From: Lucinisca nassula
Taxonomy: Eukaryota; Mollusca; Bivalvia; Lucinida; Lucinidae
Direction: 5' to 3'
DNA length: 64,000 nucleotides
Assembly: GCA_963580285.1 (NCBI GenBank)
Contig: OY757011.1
Coordinates: forward strand, 151,031,092 to 151,095,091
In this document: positions 44,660 to 56,451 of the stretch, piece after piece
Position numbering within the stretch: the first letter of the stretch is position 1
Layout of the letters: every line of letters starts with the position of its first letter
The notes under the pieces: model-generated
What the model saw: the letters and a program-made list of their open reading frames with translations, nothing else
Told to the model about the DNA's origin: nothing
Database searches by the model: none
Made by a program: the position numbers and the translations under genes

Positions 44660-44880
44660 ACCATCACGTGAACAAGTCTTTGAAATGAAGACCCCCTAAA
44701 CCCTGCTTTATATAGAGGAAACTGGGGTTTAAGGGTGTAAACATTAGTTTTCTTATTTCTGCTTCAAGACATAGTTTGTGGGTACTCATTAGAACCGCCT
44801 CAACAAGGTGGTTCTAACGAGCACCTACAACCTTTGTTTGTAGTGTGCATAGGAAAAATAACAGATTTTTATAAGAAAAG
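44660..44880. mobile_element. MITE K, third copy region
   Basis: CACGTGAACAAGTC, the AAACCCTGCTTTATATAGAG fold-back and hairpin module 1 (44770-44838) follow in the same order as at 38690-38880. Confidence 0.75.
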
Positions 44881-45022
44881 TAGCCATTTTGGAGATTTGA
44901 AAAAATGCACTATGTCTCACGGATGTGTTTTCCTAATGCCTTAAGTTCGTTGGAAAATCTTAAATGAAAAACTTGTCAATTTGGCCAATGCCTCTGATAG
45001 GGGGTGGTACAATAGCGCCTCC

Positions 45023-45309
45023 GGCCACAGCCCCTTGGGGCTTGAAGAAATAAATGGGCTGCATGATGCTTCCACGCAGAGCTGAAACCGACGGCACATG
45101 AGTACTGGTAGATTTAAGCCTGCCCAGGTAAAGCGGTGCGAGTCGGCCCGTCCATGCTTATAAACCCTATTGGTTTCATTGGGGGTTTAGGCTTGAGATG
45201 TCATTTCATCTCAATGTCGGGTAAAAGTCCCACAAAATTGGAAGCAATGTCTCCAAAATGACCTATACAGTGTTGGCGGGGACGTTAAACCTCAATTCAA
45301 ACAAACAAA
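45023..45309 (+). mobile_element. SINE-A, 14-bp target duplication
   Basis: ACAATAGCGCCTCC occurs at 45009-45022 and 45310-45323. Confidence 0.95.
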
Positions 45310-45864
45310 ACAATAGCGCCTCCTTTACTTTCATACAGGTAATTCTTTTTTGAAAGGGTGGCCTGAATATGTAACTATTCCCCTTAACGAACTGTCAAAT
45401 ACGACTTTTGCAGACCACATTTTTGATTATTTGATGTCATCCTTAAATTAAGGCTTGGCATTACATATAACATGATTCTTCTGAAATCTCAACCATTATT
45501 TTCTGGAAAAAAAAAAATCAAATAAGATGTGTTGGTGAAATACCAACATGTCCCCGGGTCGATGTCAATTTTTTCTTTAAAATAGGTCACAGGTCAAGGT
45601 TACAGGTCAAAATGTTTTGTATGAGTGGGAAGCCCTTTCACAAGGAACCTACATACCAAATATGAAGGCTGTATCTGAAGGCTCTATCTGAAACAGTTCA
45701 AAAGTTATGATAAAGCAGGTCAAAAGTCACAGGTCAAAGTCAAGGTTACAGATCAAAAGTTTTGTATGAAAATCAGCCCTTGGCACAGGGAATCTACATG
45801 CCAAGTATGAAGCTCTATCTCAAACGGTTAAAAAGTTATGATAAAGTAGGTCACAGGTAAAAAC

Positions 45865-48800
45865 AAGAGGACCAAGCTAGCTTGGTCCTGTATCACTCAC
45901 CTGAGCTAACAGATTCAAAGTTTAAGGAAGTGCCAACCTTTACTGAAGGCTTTATGGGAGGACATGGTGATGACAGGGTAAGCATTTTCTGAAAATCAAG
46001 TAGAATGTAACTCTATGATAAACAGGCTGACCTCACCGGTTTTCAAACTCATTCAAGCTTTTATTCCTGACTTGCTAAGAAGATCCGATCTAAACTGAAG
46101 TGTCTAGGGTGATGACAAGTTCACAAACAAAGAGTTTGTTTTCAAACTCCTCCAAGCTTTCTGCCTGACTTCCTTGTTTGTAAGTTTCATGAAGATCCGT
46201 TCAAAACCAAAGGGGCAGCAGTGATGACAATGTCGAAAATAGGCATTTTCAGCAATCCAAGGCATGTCACTCTATGAAAAATGTGCCGACTTGGCCGGTA
46301 TTCGAACTCACCTGAGGTTTTATTCCCAGCCACCTTACATGTAAATTTCAGAAAGATCCGATCAGACTTGGCCAGTATACAAACTCATCCAAGATTTTAT
46401 TCCCAGCCACCTCACATATAAGTTTCAGAAAGATCCGATCAAAATAGAAGGGGCTACGGTGATGACAAGGTCAAAATTTGGCATTTTTAGCAATCAAAGG
46501 GATGTTTCTCTATAATAAATAAGCCGACTTGGCCAGTTTCGAACTCATCCGAGGTTTCATCCCCAGCCACCTTACATATAAGTTTCAGAAAAATCCGATC
46601 AAAACTGAAGGGGCTACGGTAATGACAAGGTCAAAAATCAACATTTTCTGCAATCAAAGGGACATAACTCTACGATAAATGGGCTGACTTGGCCTGTTTT
46701 CAAACTCATCCAAGATTTTATCCCCAGCCACCTTACATATAAGTTTCAGAAAATCCGATCAAAACTGAAGGGGCTATGGTGATGACAAGGTTAAAAATCG
46801 GCATTTTCAGCAATCAAAGGGACGTAAATCTATGATAAATGGGCCCACTTGGCCGGTATTCGAACTCATCCTAGGTTTTATCTCCAGTCACCTTACATAT
46901 AGGTTTCAGAAATATTCGATCAAACTGAAGGGGCTACAGTGATGACAAGGTAAACAAGAGGCTCAATGAGCCTAAACCGCTCACCTGAGGAACTTAAGTT
47001 TTAACAATTCACAGACTTGACTACTAAATCTGCTAATAGAATCCAGCCCATTGACCCTTACAGGATATAAGTCATCATTATTGCATTGCATTCCAAGTTT
47101 GAGACTTCTAGCTTCTATAGTTCCTGAGAAATCTTTGATGAAAATTTAACATTGGTCAAAATGGAGAGAAAGAAGAATGAAACAACAGATGAACAGATAA
47201 GCTGAGAAAGCCCAATGTCTCCTACACAAAATAAGTCATCATTATTCTATTGAATACCAAATTTGATGCTTCTAGCTTTTATAGTTCCTGAGAAATCTTT
47301 GATTAAAAATTTAACATTGGTCTATTATCTCTATATGGAGAGAAAGAAGAATGAAGGAACAAATGAACCAGACTAGCTCCAAAACCTAATGCAGCCTTTC
47401 CCCTTGCCCAATGGTGCTACACATAAAATTTAAACAAGATTGGTCGACTGCCTTCTGAGATATGCTTCATTGAAAGTGTGGACGACGGATGGACGGACGA
47501 CAGACGACGGACTCCGGAGCCTTGGTATACTATCAGCTCACTGGAGCCTTTGGCTCAGGTGAGCTAAAAATTCAAGTCGCTATTTCTGTCACAACATTTT
47601 CCCTACGTTAAGTCTATGGGCAAATTTTTTTGTCTCTCAAGGTCACGTAACTCCGAGGTCAATATTCCCATTCGGCCCAAAATAGAACTTAACCGAGATT
47701 TTATGCCTGTCCTCGTTACCTGCAAGTTTGAAGCTGATATGAATAAAAATAAAGTTGCTATCGTGGTCACAACGTATTTTTTTATGCTCAAGGGCAGGTA
47801 ACTCCAAGGCAAATATTCCGATTCGGCCCAAAATCGAACTTAACCGAGATTTTATGTCTGTCCTCGTTACCTGCAAGTTTGAAGCTGATCCGAAAAAAAT
47901 TCAAGTCGCTATCGTAGTCGCAACATTTTTCCTAATTATGTCTATGGGCAAATTTTTTGTCGCTCAAGGTCACGTAACTCCGAGGTCAATATTCCGATTC
48001 GGCCCAAAATTGAACTTAACCGAGATTTTATGACTGTCCTCGGTACCTGCAAGTTTGAAGCTGATCTGAATAAAAATAAAGTTGCTATCCTGGTCACAAC
48101 ATATTTTTTTATGCTCAAGGGCAGGTAACTCCAAGGCGAATAATCAGATTCGGCCCAAAATCTAACTTAACCGAGATTTTATGTCTGTCCTCGTTACCTG
48201 CAAGTTTGAAGCTGATCTGAAAAAAATTCAAGTCGCTATCGTAGTCACAACATTTTCCCTATGTTAAGTCTATGGGCAAATTTTTTGTCGCTCAAGGTCA
48301 CGTAACTCCGAGGTCAATATTCCGATTCGGCCCAAAATCAAACTTAACCGGGATTTTATGCCTGTCCTCGTTACTTGCAAGTTTGAAGCTGATCTGAATA
48401 AAAATAAAGTTGCTATCGTGGTCACAACGTATTTTTTCATGCTCAAGGGCAGGTAACTCCAAGGCAAATAATCCGATTCAGCCCAAAATCGAACTTAACC
48501 GTGATTATATTGTCTGTCCTCGTTACCTGCAAGTTTGAAGCTGATCTGAAAAAAATTCAAGTCGCTATCGTAGTCACAACATTTTCCCTATGTTAAGTCT
48601 ATGGGCAAATTTTTTGTCGCTCAAGGTCACGTAACTCCGAGGTCAATATTCCGATTCTGCCCAAAATCGAAATTAACCGAGATTTTATGCCTATCCTTAT
48701 TATCTGCAAGAATGAAGTCGATCAGAAAAAAATTGACGGAGCTAGAGTGATGACAAGCTTTTTCCTATGTTAAGTCTATGGGAGCTATATGTTGCCATGG

Positions 48801-51237
48801 TAACCAGAGTTCCACTCAGATCTGCATGAAAACCGTATGCAGTCTTTCCACTTGCCCAATAATGTTACACATGAAATTTGATCAAAGTCGGCCAAGGAGT
48901 CTTCAAGATATACATTTTTGAAATTCACATTAACCCTTATGCAAAAATGCACAAGGGCAGGTAACTTCTAAGTGTATGATCCGGTTCTGCCAATTATCGA
49001 ACTTGACCGAGATTTCATGGCTGTGCTGGTTATCTGTAAGAATGAAGCCAATCCGAACAAAATTGAAGCAGCTACAGTGATGACAACATTTTCCCCATGC
49101 TAAGTCGATAGGCAATTTTTCAGGCGCTCAAGGGGACGTAACTCTTGAGTGAATTATCTGATTCGGCCCAAAATCGAACTTGACAGAGATTTTATGCCTG
49201 TACTGGTTATCTGCAAGGATGAAGTCGATCAGAAAAAAATTGACGGAGCTAGAGTGATGACAAGCTTTTTCCTATGTGAAGTCTATGGGAGCTAGATGTT
49301 GCCATGGCAACCAGAGTTCCACTCAGATCTGCCTGAAAACCTAATGAAGCCTTTCCACTTGCCCAATAATGCGACACATGAAATTTGATCAAAGTTGGCC
49401 GAGTAGTCTTTAAGATATACATTTTTGAAATTCCCATTAACCCTAATGCAAAAACACACAAGGGCAGGTAACTCCTAAGTGAATGATCCGATTCTGCCAG
49501 TTATCGAACTTGACCGAGATTTCATGGCTGTGCTGGTTATCTACAAGAATAAAGCCAATCTGAAAATAATTGAAGCAGCTACGGTGATGACAACATTCTC
49601 CCCATGTTAAGTCAATAGGCAATTTTTTCAACGCTCAAGGGCACGTAACTCCTGAGTGAATAATCCGATTCAGCCCAAAATCGAACTTGATCGAGATTTC
49701 ATGCCTGTCCTCGTTATCTGCAAGAATGAAGTCGATCAGAAAAAAATTGACGGAGCTAGAGTGATGACAAGCTTTTTCCTATGTTAAGCCTATGGGAGCT
49801 CTTTGTTGCTGTGGCAACCAGAGTTCTCATCCGATCTGCACGAAAACCTAATACAGCCTTTCCCCCTACCTGATGATGGTTCATATGAAATTTGATCAAG
49901 GCCAGCCCACTGGTTCCAGAGATATACTTCGTTGAAAGTGTGGACGACTGACGATGGATGACGGACGACGGACGCCGGCTCGTGGTATACTAATACCTCA
50001 CATGAGCCTTCGGCTCAGGTGAGCTAAAAATCGACATTTTCAGCCATCAAAGGGACATAATTATATAGTAAATGGGGCAACTTGGCCGGTTTTCGAACTC
50101 ATCCGAGGTTTAATCCCCAGCCACCTTACATATAAGTTTCAGAAAGATCCGATCAAAACTGAAGGGGCTACAGTGATGACAAGGTCAAAAATCAACACTT
50201 TCAGCAATCAAAGGGACCTAACTCTATGATAAATAGGCCACCTTTGCGGGTATGCGAACTCATCCGAGGCTTTATCCCCAGCCACCTTGCATATAAGTTT
50301 CAGAAAGATCCGATCAAAAATCAAAGGGCTACGGTGATGACAAGATCAAAAATCGGCATTTTCAGCAATCAAAGGGACGTTACTCTGTGATAAATGGACC
50401 AACTTGGCTGGTTTTCGAACTCATCCGAGATTTTATCCCCAGCCACTTTACATATAAGTTTCAGAAAGATTCGATCAAAACTGAAAGGGCTACAGTGATG
50501 ACAAGGTCACAAATCAGCATTTTCAGCAATCAAAGGGACGTTACTCTACGATAAAAGGGCCGACTTGGTCGGTTTTCGAACTCATCCGAGATTTTATCCA
50601 CAGCCACCTTACATATAAGTTTCAGAAAGATCCGATCAAAACTGAAGGGGCTACGGTGATGACAAGGTCAAAAATCGGCATTTTCAGCAATCAAAGGGAC
50701 GTAACTCTATGATAAACCAGCGGACTAGGCCGGTTTTCGAACTCATCCGAGGTTTTATCACCAGCCACATAACATATAAGTTTCAGAAAGATCCGATCAA
50801 AACTGAAGGGGCTACAGTGATGACAAGGTCGAAAATGGGCATTTTCAGCAATCAAAGGGACGTAACTCTATGATAAATGGGCCGACTTGGCCGGTTTTCG
50901 AACTCATCCGAGTTTTTATCCCCAGTCACCTTACATATAAGTTTCAGAAAGATCCGATCAAAACTGAAGGCGCTACGGTGATGACAAGCATTTTCCCATA
51001 GTAAGTCTATGGGACCTTGTGGTTGCCATAGGAACCAAAGTTTTAGAGCGATTTCAAAAAAAAGTTTATGTCATCAATGCCCCACCAGAGGCATACTACA
51101 GGTGAGAAATGATTGAGATCAGCCTGCAGGATACAGAGATATAGCTGCTCAAAAGTGTGGACGGACGACGGACGGACGGACGACGGAGGACCACTATACT
51201 ATAAGCTCCCCTGGAGCCTTCGGCCCAGGTGAGCTAA
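45865..51237 (+). mobile_element. Pearl-like element P-A, copy 2, nested in P-J and hosting P-C
   Basis: It starts CAAGAGGACCAAGCTAGCTT (palindrome) and CTCACCTGAGCTAACAGATT. P-A monomers (GGGGCTACGGTGATGACAAG) fill 45960-46950 and 50031-51000. It ends GGACGGACGACGGACGG and GGCCCAGGTGAGCTAAAAA. P-C splits it at 46951-50030. Confidence 0.85.
46951..50030 (+). mobile_element. Composite pearl-like element P-C nested in P-A
   Basis: It begins CAAGAGGCTCAATGAGCCTA. A first section (to 47570) has two ~157 bp monomers and its own complete 3' end (GGACGGACGACAGACGACGG, then TTTGGCTCAGGTGAGCTAAAAA). A second section follows without a new 5' end: four ~328 bp dimeric units (starts 47571, 47900, 48227 and 48556), diverged monomers, and a second 3' end at 49930-50030. 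The front 2.15 kb is duplicated at 61334-63804. Confidence 0.85.
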
Positions 51238-52286
51238 AAAATTGGTATGAGTGGGAAGCCCTTGTCACATGGAACTAACATGCCAAATATAAAGGCTCTA
51301 AAGTTGTGACAAATGTTATTATCTTCTTTAAAGTAGGTCACGGGTCTAGGTCAAGATTTTTTGTAAAAACAATGGTATGAGTGGGAAACCCTTGTCACAA
51401 GGAACCTACATGCCAAATATGAAGGCGCTATCTTAATCATTTCAAAAGTTATGACCAATATTGTTTTTCTTTAAAGTAGGTCACAGGTCAAGGTCACAAG
51501 TCATTTTTTTGTATACTTGAAAAGCCCTTGTCACAAGGAACCCACAAGCTAAATCTGAATGGTTCAAAAGTTATGACCAAAGCTAATTTTTTTTTCAAAA
51601 CAGGTCACAGGTCAAGATCATGGTCACAGGTCAAAATGGTTCAAAAGTTTTGACCTTTGTTAAAGTTGTCCATGTACAAACCAATAAACAAACAGAATAT
51701 GCCCCCGCTATCGCTACCAGGGATATAAAAATAAAATTGCCAGCTATTCTGAATTCCTGTGGTGTCTCCAAGGTAAAGTGATGGATGCTATTTGAGGAAA
51801 TATTTCTGATGAATATGTGCTGTGATTTTGCAATGAATTTGTAAAGCAATGAATAGTTTTAATACAGCACTTGCTGTACACCTGTGGACACAAATCTGCT
51901 CAAACTTTAATGGGCTTAATTTCATTTTGATTTGATGTTTCATTCAAAATTTCCTTACATACTGTCAGTCAACTGCAAGCCAGGAATAAATTCAAAACAC
52001 AAAGTGTTGTACATTTCGTTGTTGACTCCTGTACTGTCTAATCAGAATACATCTCAAATGTCAATTAGACCTAAAAAATGGAAAAAGTGCTTGCCACAAT
52101 GAGACCAATCAATGTATGTATTTCTTGATCCGGTTTTAGAATACTTTGATGAATGACACTTGCTTGTCAAACTAACTTGATGCAAAGAGATTCATTGAAA
52201 GGTACTTCATAGTAGTTTTAACAGTTTTGTGTCCACATGTGTATCTGTGATAGCTTTGAACATCTTGCCCTGGATTTCTGACTTAC

Positions 52287-52453
52287 ATCTTTTTCCATGA
52301 TTGTACATTCTTTGCAGTAGTATGCATCTGACACACCAGGTCCTCCACAGATCACACAACGACCTTGATATGAGCCATAATTGCATTCATCACATATCCG
52401 CACAAGTGTTGAGGGTCTTACATATGAGTCACATATAACACATTTGCCATCAC
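52287..52453 (-). CDS. PHF5A: PHF5A central exon (exon 3)
   Basis: This 167-nt minus-strand exon has acceptor TTTTTGCAG and donor GTAAGT. After two bases completing Cys26 it encodes 55 residues, from D-G-K-C-V-I-C to C-T-I-M-E-K-D, matching human PHF5A residues 27-81 almost without change. The zinc ligands C30, C33, C46, C49, C58, C61, C72 and C75 are all present in CxxC pairs. K29 and Y36, known for acetylation and splicing-inhibitor resistance, are retained. Differences I can see are Ser instead of Cys at 40, a cysteine not used as a zinc ligand, and Met instead of Gln at 78. The reading frame stays open beyond the exon on both sides (52218-52526), but those extra residues are intron translation. 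Confidence 0.97.
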
Positions 52454-52539
52454 CTGCAAAAACATTGTAATACAAGTCAAAGAATGCAAAGCAATCCATC
52501 AAATATACATACCAGACAGTACTCAAGCTAGGATATGAG

Positions 52540-53140
52540 GACAGAGGGGTGCTGGTCAGGGCACTCTGGTGCAGTCGGGCAAGAATAAGGGCATCATTTC
52601 ATGTTTGAAGTATCAAAAAGATGTTACAAATGATAAGACATCTCACATTAATTGTCGAAAACTTGAAGGCACATAATTATATTAAACAGGTAAACATGAA
52701 CAACTTCGATTTTCATCAAGACAAACATTTTGACTGAGTTCCATGAAAATTGAATCAAAGTAAGAAATTTGACCTAGTGACCTACTTTTTGATCTGACAT
52801 AATCCATATTCAAACGACTGAGATATCATCAAGACCAACATTCTGGTAAAGGGTCATGAAGTTTGAAGCAATATCGTGGCCTTTAGCCTGTGAACAAAGT
52901 TTTAAAGAAATCTGACTTTGTGACTTAAGTTTTGACCAGAGATCACCCACATTTGAGCTTGACCAAAATATCAAGTCAAATATTCTGGTAAAATTTCATG
53001 AACATTGTAGCAAAACTGTGGCCTCAAAGAGGATGAATGAAGGTAAATATTGATGAGACTAAAACCGCTTGTACGACTGACACAGGGTGCTCACAACAGC
53101 TCACCTTCAGCACTTCATGCTCAGGTGAGCTTAAAACAGG
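52540..53140 (+). mobile_element. Pearl-like fragment in PHF5A intron 2
   Basis: Monomer-like blocks (CATCAAGACAAACATTTTGA, TTCATGAACATTGTAGCAAA) end in CTTCATGCTCAGGTGAGCTTAAAAC, the usual terminal form. No 5' end was found. Confidence 0.6.
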
Positions 53141-53314
53141 CCCCGCACAAAATCTACAGTTTGGGGCTAATGGGCTCCTATTAAGTGCATACCGTCAAAC
53201 AGTGAAGGTTCTGGGAAGACTTTACATATAACAAGGAATGAATATTTTGGATCTAACTTCAATGCCTTCAACATACATGTACAACACAACCTTTCAAACA
53301 ACTGTATTCCTTAA

Positions 53315-53871
53315 CCCATTGTATACTAGTGGACTCTTCCACTGCTATATGTTGGACAAGTCCATTTGTCATATAAGGGGTGTCAGGCCTATTTATTGTT
53401 TTTATTCTTAGAATAGACTATTTTTGATGGAAAATTCTGTTAGCAAAGAATGAAGGCCCTGATCAGTCTGATCTGGGCCTGCACCGTTTGTCAAGGTACC
53501 CCTTTAGGTGTTTCCCTGCATGCATGTGTGTGTGAATTCAGGTTTAACGTCGCTTTCAACAATTTTTCAGTCATATCACAACGATGTCTGGTTGCGACAG
53601 GGAGCTCAATGCTCACTTATATAGTGCTGCCTCACTGAAGTATCATGTCCCAGACACATTACATGATACCACACCCAGTCACATTATTCTGACACTGGGT
53701 CGACCAGTCCTAGCTCTGCCCCGAAAATCTGAGTGCCAAGCGAGGAGCAGCTAGTACCCTTTTTAACGACTTTGGTATGTCCCGGCCCGGGATCAAACCC
53801 GTGACCTCCCGTTCCCCGGAGCGGACACTCTACCAACTGAGCTATCGGGGCCGGTTCCCTGCTGCAATGGG
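53315..53871. mobile_element. TTAA-type MITE interrupted by SINE-C
   Basis: TTAA at 53311-53314 precedes CCCATTGTATAC. The matching end GCAATGGG lies beyond the SINE at 53864-53871. Without the SINE the order equals the element at 30186-30410 in reverse. Confidence 0.88.
53520..53854 (-). mobile_element. SINE-C (tRNA-derived), 8-bp target duplication
   Basis: TTCCCTGC flanks it at 53512-53519 and 53855-53862. The minus-strand head GATAGCTCAGTTGGTAGAG and GGGTTTGATCCC is intact. Confidence 0.95.
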
Positions 53872-53954
53872 ATAAAGAAGTTGATCATATTTCATTGTTG
53901 ATATTGGTGTAACAGCCTTTCATATTTTCTCTATGTAACATGTACTCTTTTTTG

Positions 53955-54163
53955 TGGGGTCTGGGCTGGTTTTACATCCTTTTCAAGATTATTTCACTTA
54001 TGTCAAGGTGATCGTTAATCAGGTGGGTGAAAACCAGAGTACCCTGAGAAAAACCACCCAATCTTCGGTTGCGTAACTTGGCATCTCACATGTGACATGA
54101 GCCAGGCTCGAACCACAGTGGTGAGAGACCTACTGATTAAGTATCCACTAGGCCACTGAGGCC
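53955..54163 (-). mobile_element. SINE-E (tRNA-derived)
   Basis: The minus-strand head GGCCTCAGTGGCCTAGTGGA and body match the copies at 2097 and 16874. The anticodon-arm region is shortened. Confidence 0.85.
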
Positions 54164-54164
54164 T

Positions 54165-55482
54165 ATTATAGTTTTAGCTCTGGTGGCCATTTTGTTCAAC
54201 GGAGTGGAACCATTTTCAATATTTTTGTAGAGGGTCACCTATGCAACATTCCTATGAAGTTTGATTGAAACTGACCCAAGTGTATACATGTTGGAGGAGT
54301 TGTTGTTTAAAGATTTTTCTATCTTAAGCTCTGGCAGCGATCTTGTTCATCAGGGTAGAAGGTGTTTTCCTATTTTGGTCAGGAGCCATCTGAGCACCAT
54401 TCCTGTGAAGTTTGAATCAAATTGGCCCAAGGGCCTAGGAGAAGTTGGCATTTAAAGCAGTTTGTTGACATTTTTTCTGATTTTAGCTCCTTTTCATCAG
54501 AGCAGAACACAGCCCCTGGGCAACATTCCTGCAAATTGGCCCAAGGGTCTAAGAGGTGGCATTTAAAGCAAATTTTTGACATTTCTCGATTTTTAGCCCT
54601 GGCGATAAGCGGAACTGTTTTAATTATTTAGCTAGAGTGTTACCTAAGCAACATTCTCTGAAGTTTGAATGAAAATGGCCAGGGGTATAAGAGGAGTTGT
54701 CGTTTAAAAGATTCTTCTGTTTTAGTTCTGGGGCCAGTTGTTCAAAACTAACGACATCGTTAGTTAACGTATCGTTAAAACTTTGATCATTTATTATGGC
54801 AAATATGCTAATATTTTTGCTGAAAAAATGTGAGCAGCTTTTGCTTCCGCAAAAGCTGCTCACATTTTTTAAGCAAAAATACCAAAATTTACGATATTGT
54901 ACTTGCTAGAAGAGTTAACAATACGACCACTAACGAGCTCGTTAAGCTAACGATGCTTTGAACAACTGGCCCCTGGTGTACATGTACATCTTGTTCATCA
55001 GAGCAGAATGATTTTAGCTTCTTTGGCACCTAGACAACATTCCTAAGTAGATTGAACGAAATTTGCCTAAAGCTTTAGGAGGAGTAACCATTAAAAGCAA
55101 ACTGTTTGCATTTTCCTATTTTTAGCTCTGGTGGCCATTTTGTTCATCGGAGCAAAGCTGTTATAGCTATTTTTGTTGAGGGTGACCTAAGAAACATGTC
55201 TATGAAATTCAAGTTTGAATGAAATTGGCCCACTGGTATGTTTTGAAAGATTTTTCCACTTTTAGCTCTGGCAGCAATCGTGATCATCAAGGCAGAACAA
55301 TTTTAGCTATTTTGGTAGGGAGCCGCCTAGGCAACATTCCTGTGAAGTTTGAATGTAAATGATTGAAGGATTTAGAAGTAAGCATTTAAAGCAAATTGTT
55401 GATGCCATACGACAAAGACAATGGCCATTGACCAATCATAATAGCTCGTCATGGGCACTTTGTGCTCAGATGAGCTAAAAAA
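54165..55482 (+). mobile_element. Pearl-like element P-N with nested MITE
   Basis: Monomers contain TTTAGCTCTGGTGGCCATTTT, GCAACATTCCTGTGAAGTTT and TTAGGAGGAGT. The end GCACTTTGTGCTCAGATGAGCTAAAAA is the standard terminal hairpin. A palindromic MITE (54730-54973) interrupts it. Confidence 0.7.
54730..54973. mobile_element. Palindromic MITE (GTTCAAAAC-type ends), best copy
   Basis: GGGGCCAGTTGTTCAAA and TTTGAACAACTGGCCCC are 17-bp inverted ends with one or no mismatch. The centre AGCAGCTTTTGCTTCCGCAA is the loop of a long hairpin. No coding capacity is visible. Confidence 0.93.
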
Positions 55483-56030
55483 AAATGTGGGCCCCTAAGC
55501 GGGTCCAATTTTGGCTCCAGGGCTATAAAATTCTGAACAATCTCAGTTGAGGTCCACTAGACGAAGCTGTGTAACAAATATCAAAGGCCTGTGCCCTCTT
55601 GTTTCAGATAAGAAGATTTTTTAAAAGTTTTCCTTATATACATGTGGGCCCCTGGGTGGGGCCATTTTTAGCCCCAGGCCCATGATTTGAGCTATCTTTG
55701 CCGAGGTCCACTAGCTGAAGCTGTCTACCAAATATCACAGGCTTGGGCCTTCTTGCTTCAGACAAGAATATTTTTAACCCATTTAGTACCAGAAAATTTA
55801 GTACCAGAAACCCCAAAACGGGTAGCTGGCAAACAGTGCAGGCCCAGATCAGATGCCACACAATGTGGCGTCTGATCAGGGTCTACACTGGTTTGCAAAA
55901 TGTTCAGCCAATTTCCAAATAGTTTTTGAAGAAAACACAACCTGACACCCCTTAATTATGAAATGGACAACTGCTATATATAGGGAGGAAGATTCCATTT
56001 GGTACAAAGTTTACCCTACAGCCTATGTAA
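55483..56030 (+). mobile_element. P-B fragment split by a TTAA-type MITE
   Basis: P-B blocks (GGTCCACTAGCTGAAGC) run to 55773 and resume at about 56012. Between them, 55778-56009 has ends CCCATTTAGTACC and CCATTTGGTACAAAG plus hairpin module 2 (55829-55897). Confidence 0.75.
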
Positions 56031-56451
56031 ATTTACCCATAAATTTCTATGTAAAAAGGCATTTTCAGCAATCAAGAGACATAGCTCTATGATTGACAGG
56101 CTGACCTCGCCAGTTTGCCAACTCATCCAAGCTGTTATTCCCAACCTACTTACATCATTACATGTATGTGTCAGTTTCAGGAAGATCTGACTAAAGCTAA
56201 AGGACTTATGTGATGATGAGTTCCTATATAGGCATTTTCAGCAAAGAAGGGGACATAACTGTGACTAATAGGCAGACATCGTCAATTTTCGAACTCACTT
56301 GGGTTTTTATCCCTGACTTACTTTCATGTAAGTTACAAGAAGATCCGATAAAAACTGAAGGGACTACAGTGATGACAAGGTCAAAAATAGACATTTTCAG
56401 CAATCAAGGGGATGTAACTCCATGATTAATGCACTGACATTGCCAGTTTTA

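Larger units (their letters stand above)
45530..51712 (+). mobile_element. Pearl-like element P-J, outermost of a three-deep nest
   Basis: It opens with a hairpin TGTTGGTGAAATACCAACA and carries monomers with AGGTCACAGGTCAAGGT and GAGTGGGAAGCCC at 45545-45860 and again at 51241-51660. It ends ATGCCCCCGCTATCG...GATATAAAAATA. The gap between the two array parts is element P-A copy 2. Confidence 0.75.

Noticed and set aside
47755..48033. Overlapping 60-92 codon frames in the 47.6-48.5 and 62.0-63.2 kb arrays
   Set aside because: They are translations of the tandem dimer on both strands. The frame is not maintained along the array.
52218..52526. Single-exon 102-residue PHF5A-like protein
   Set aside because: The ends extend past a perfect acceptor and donor into intron. 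The true neighbouring exons were found at 59217 and 39245.
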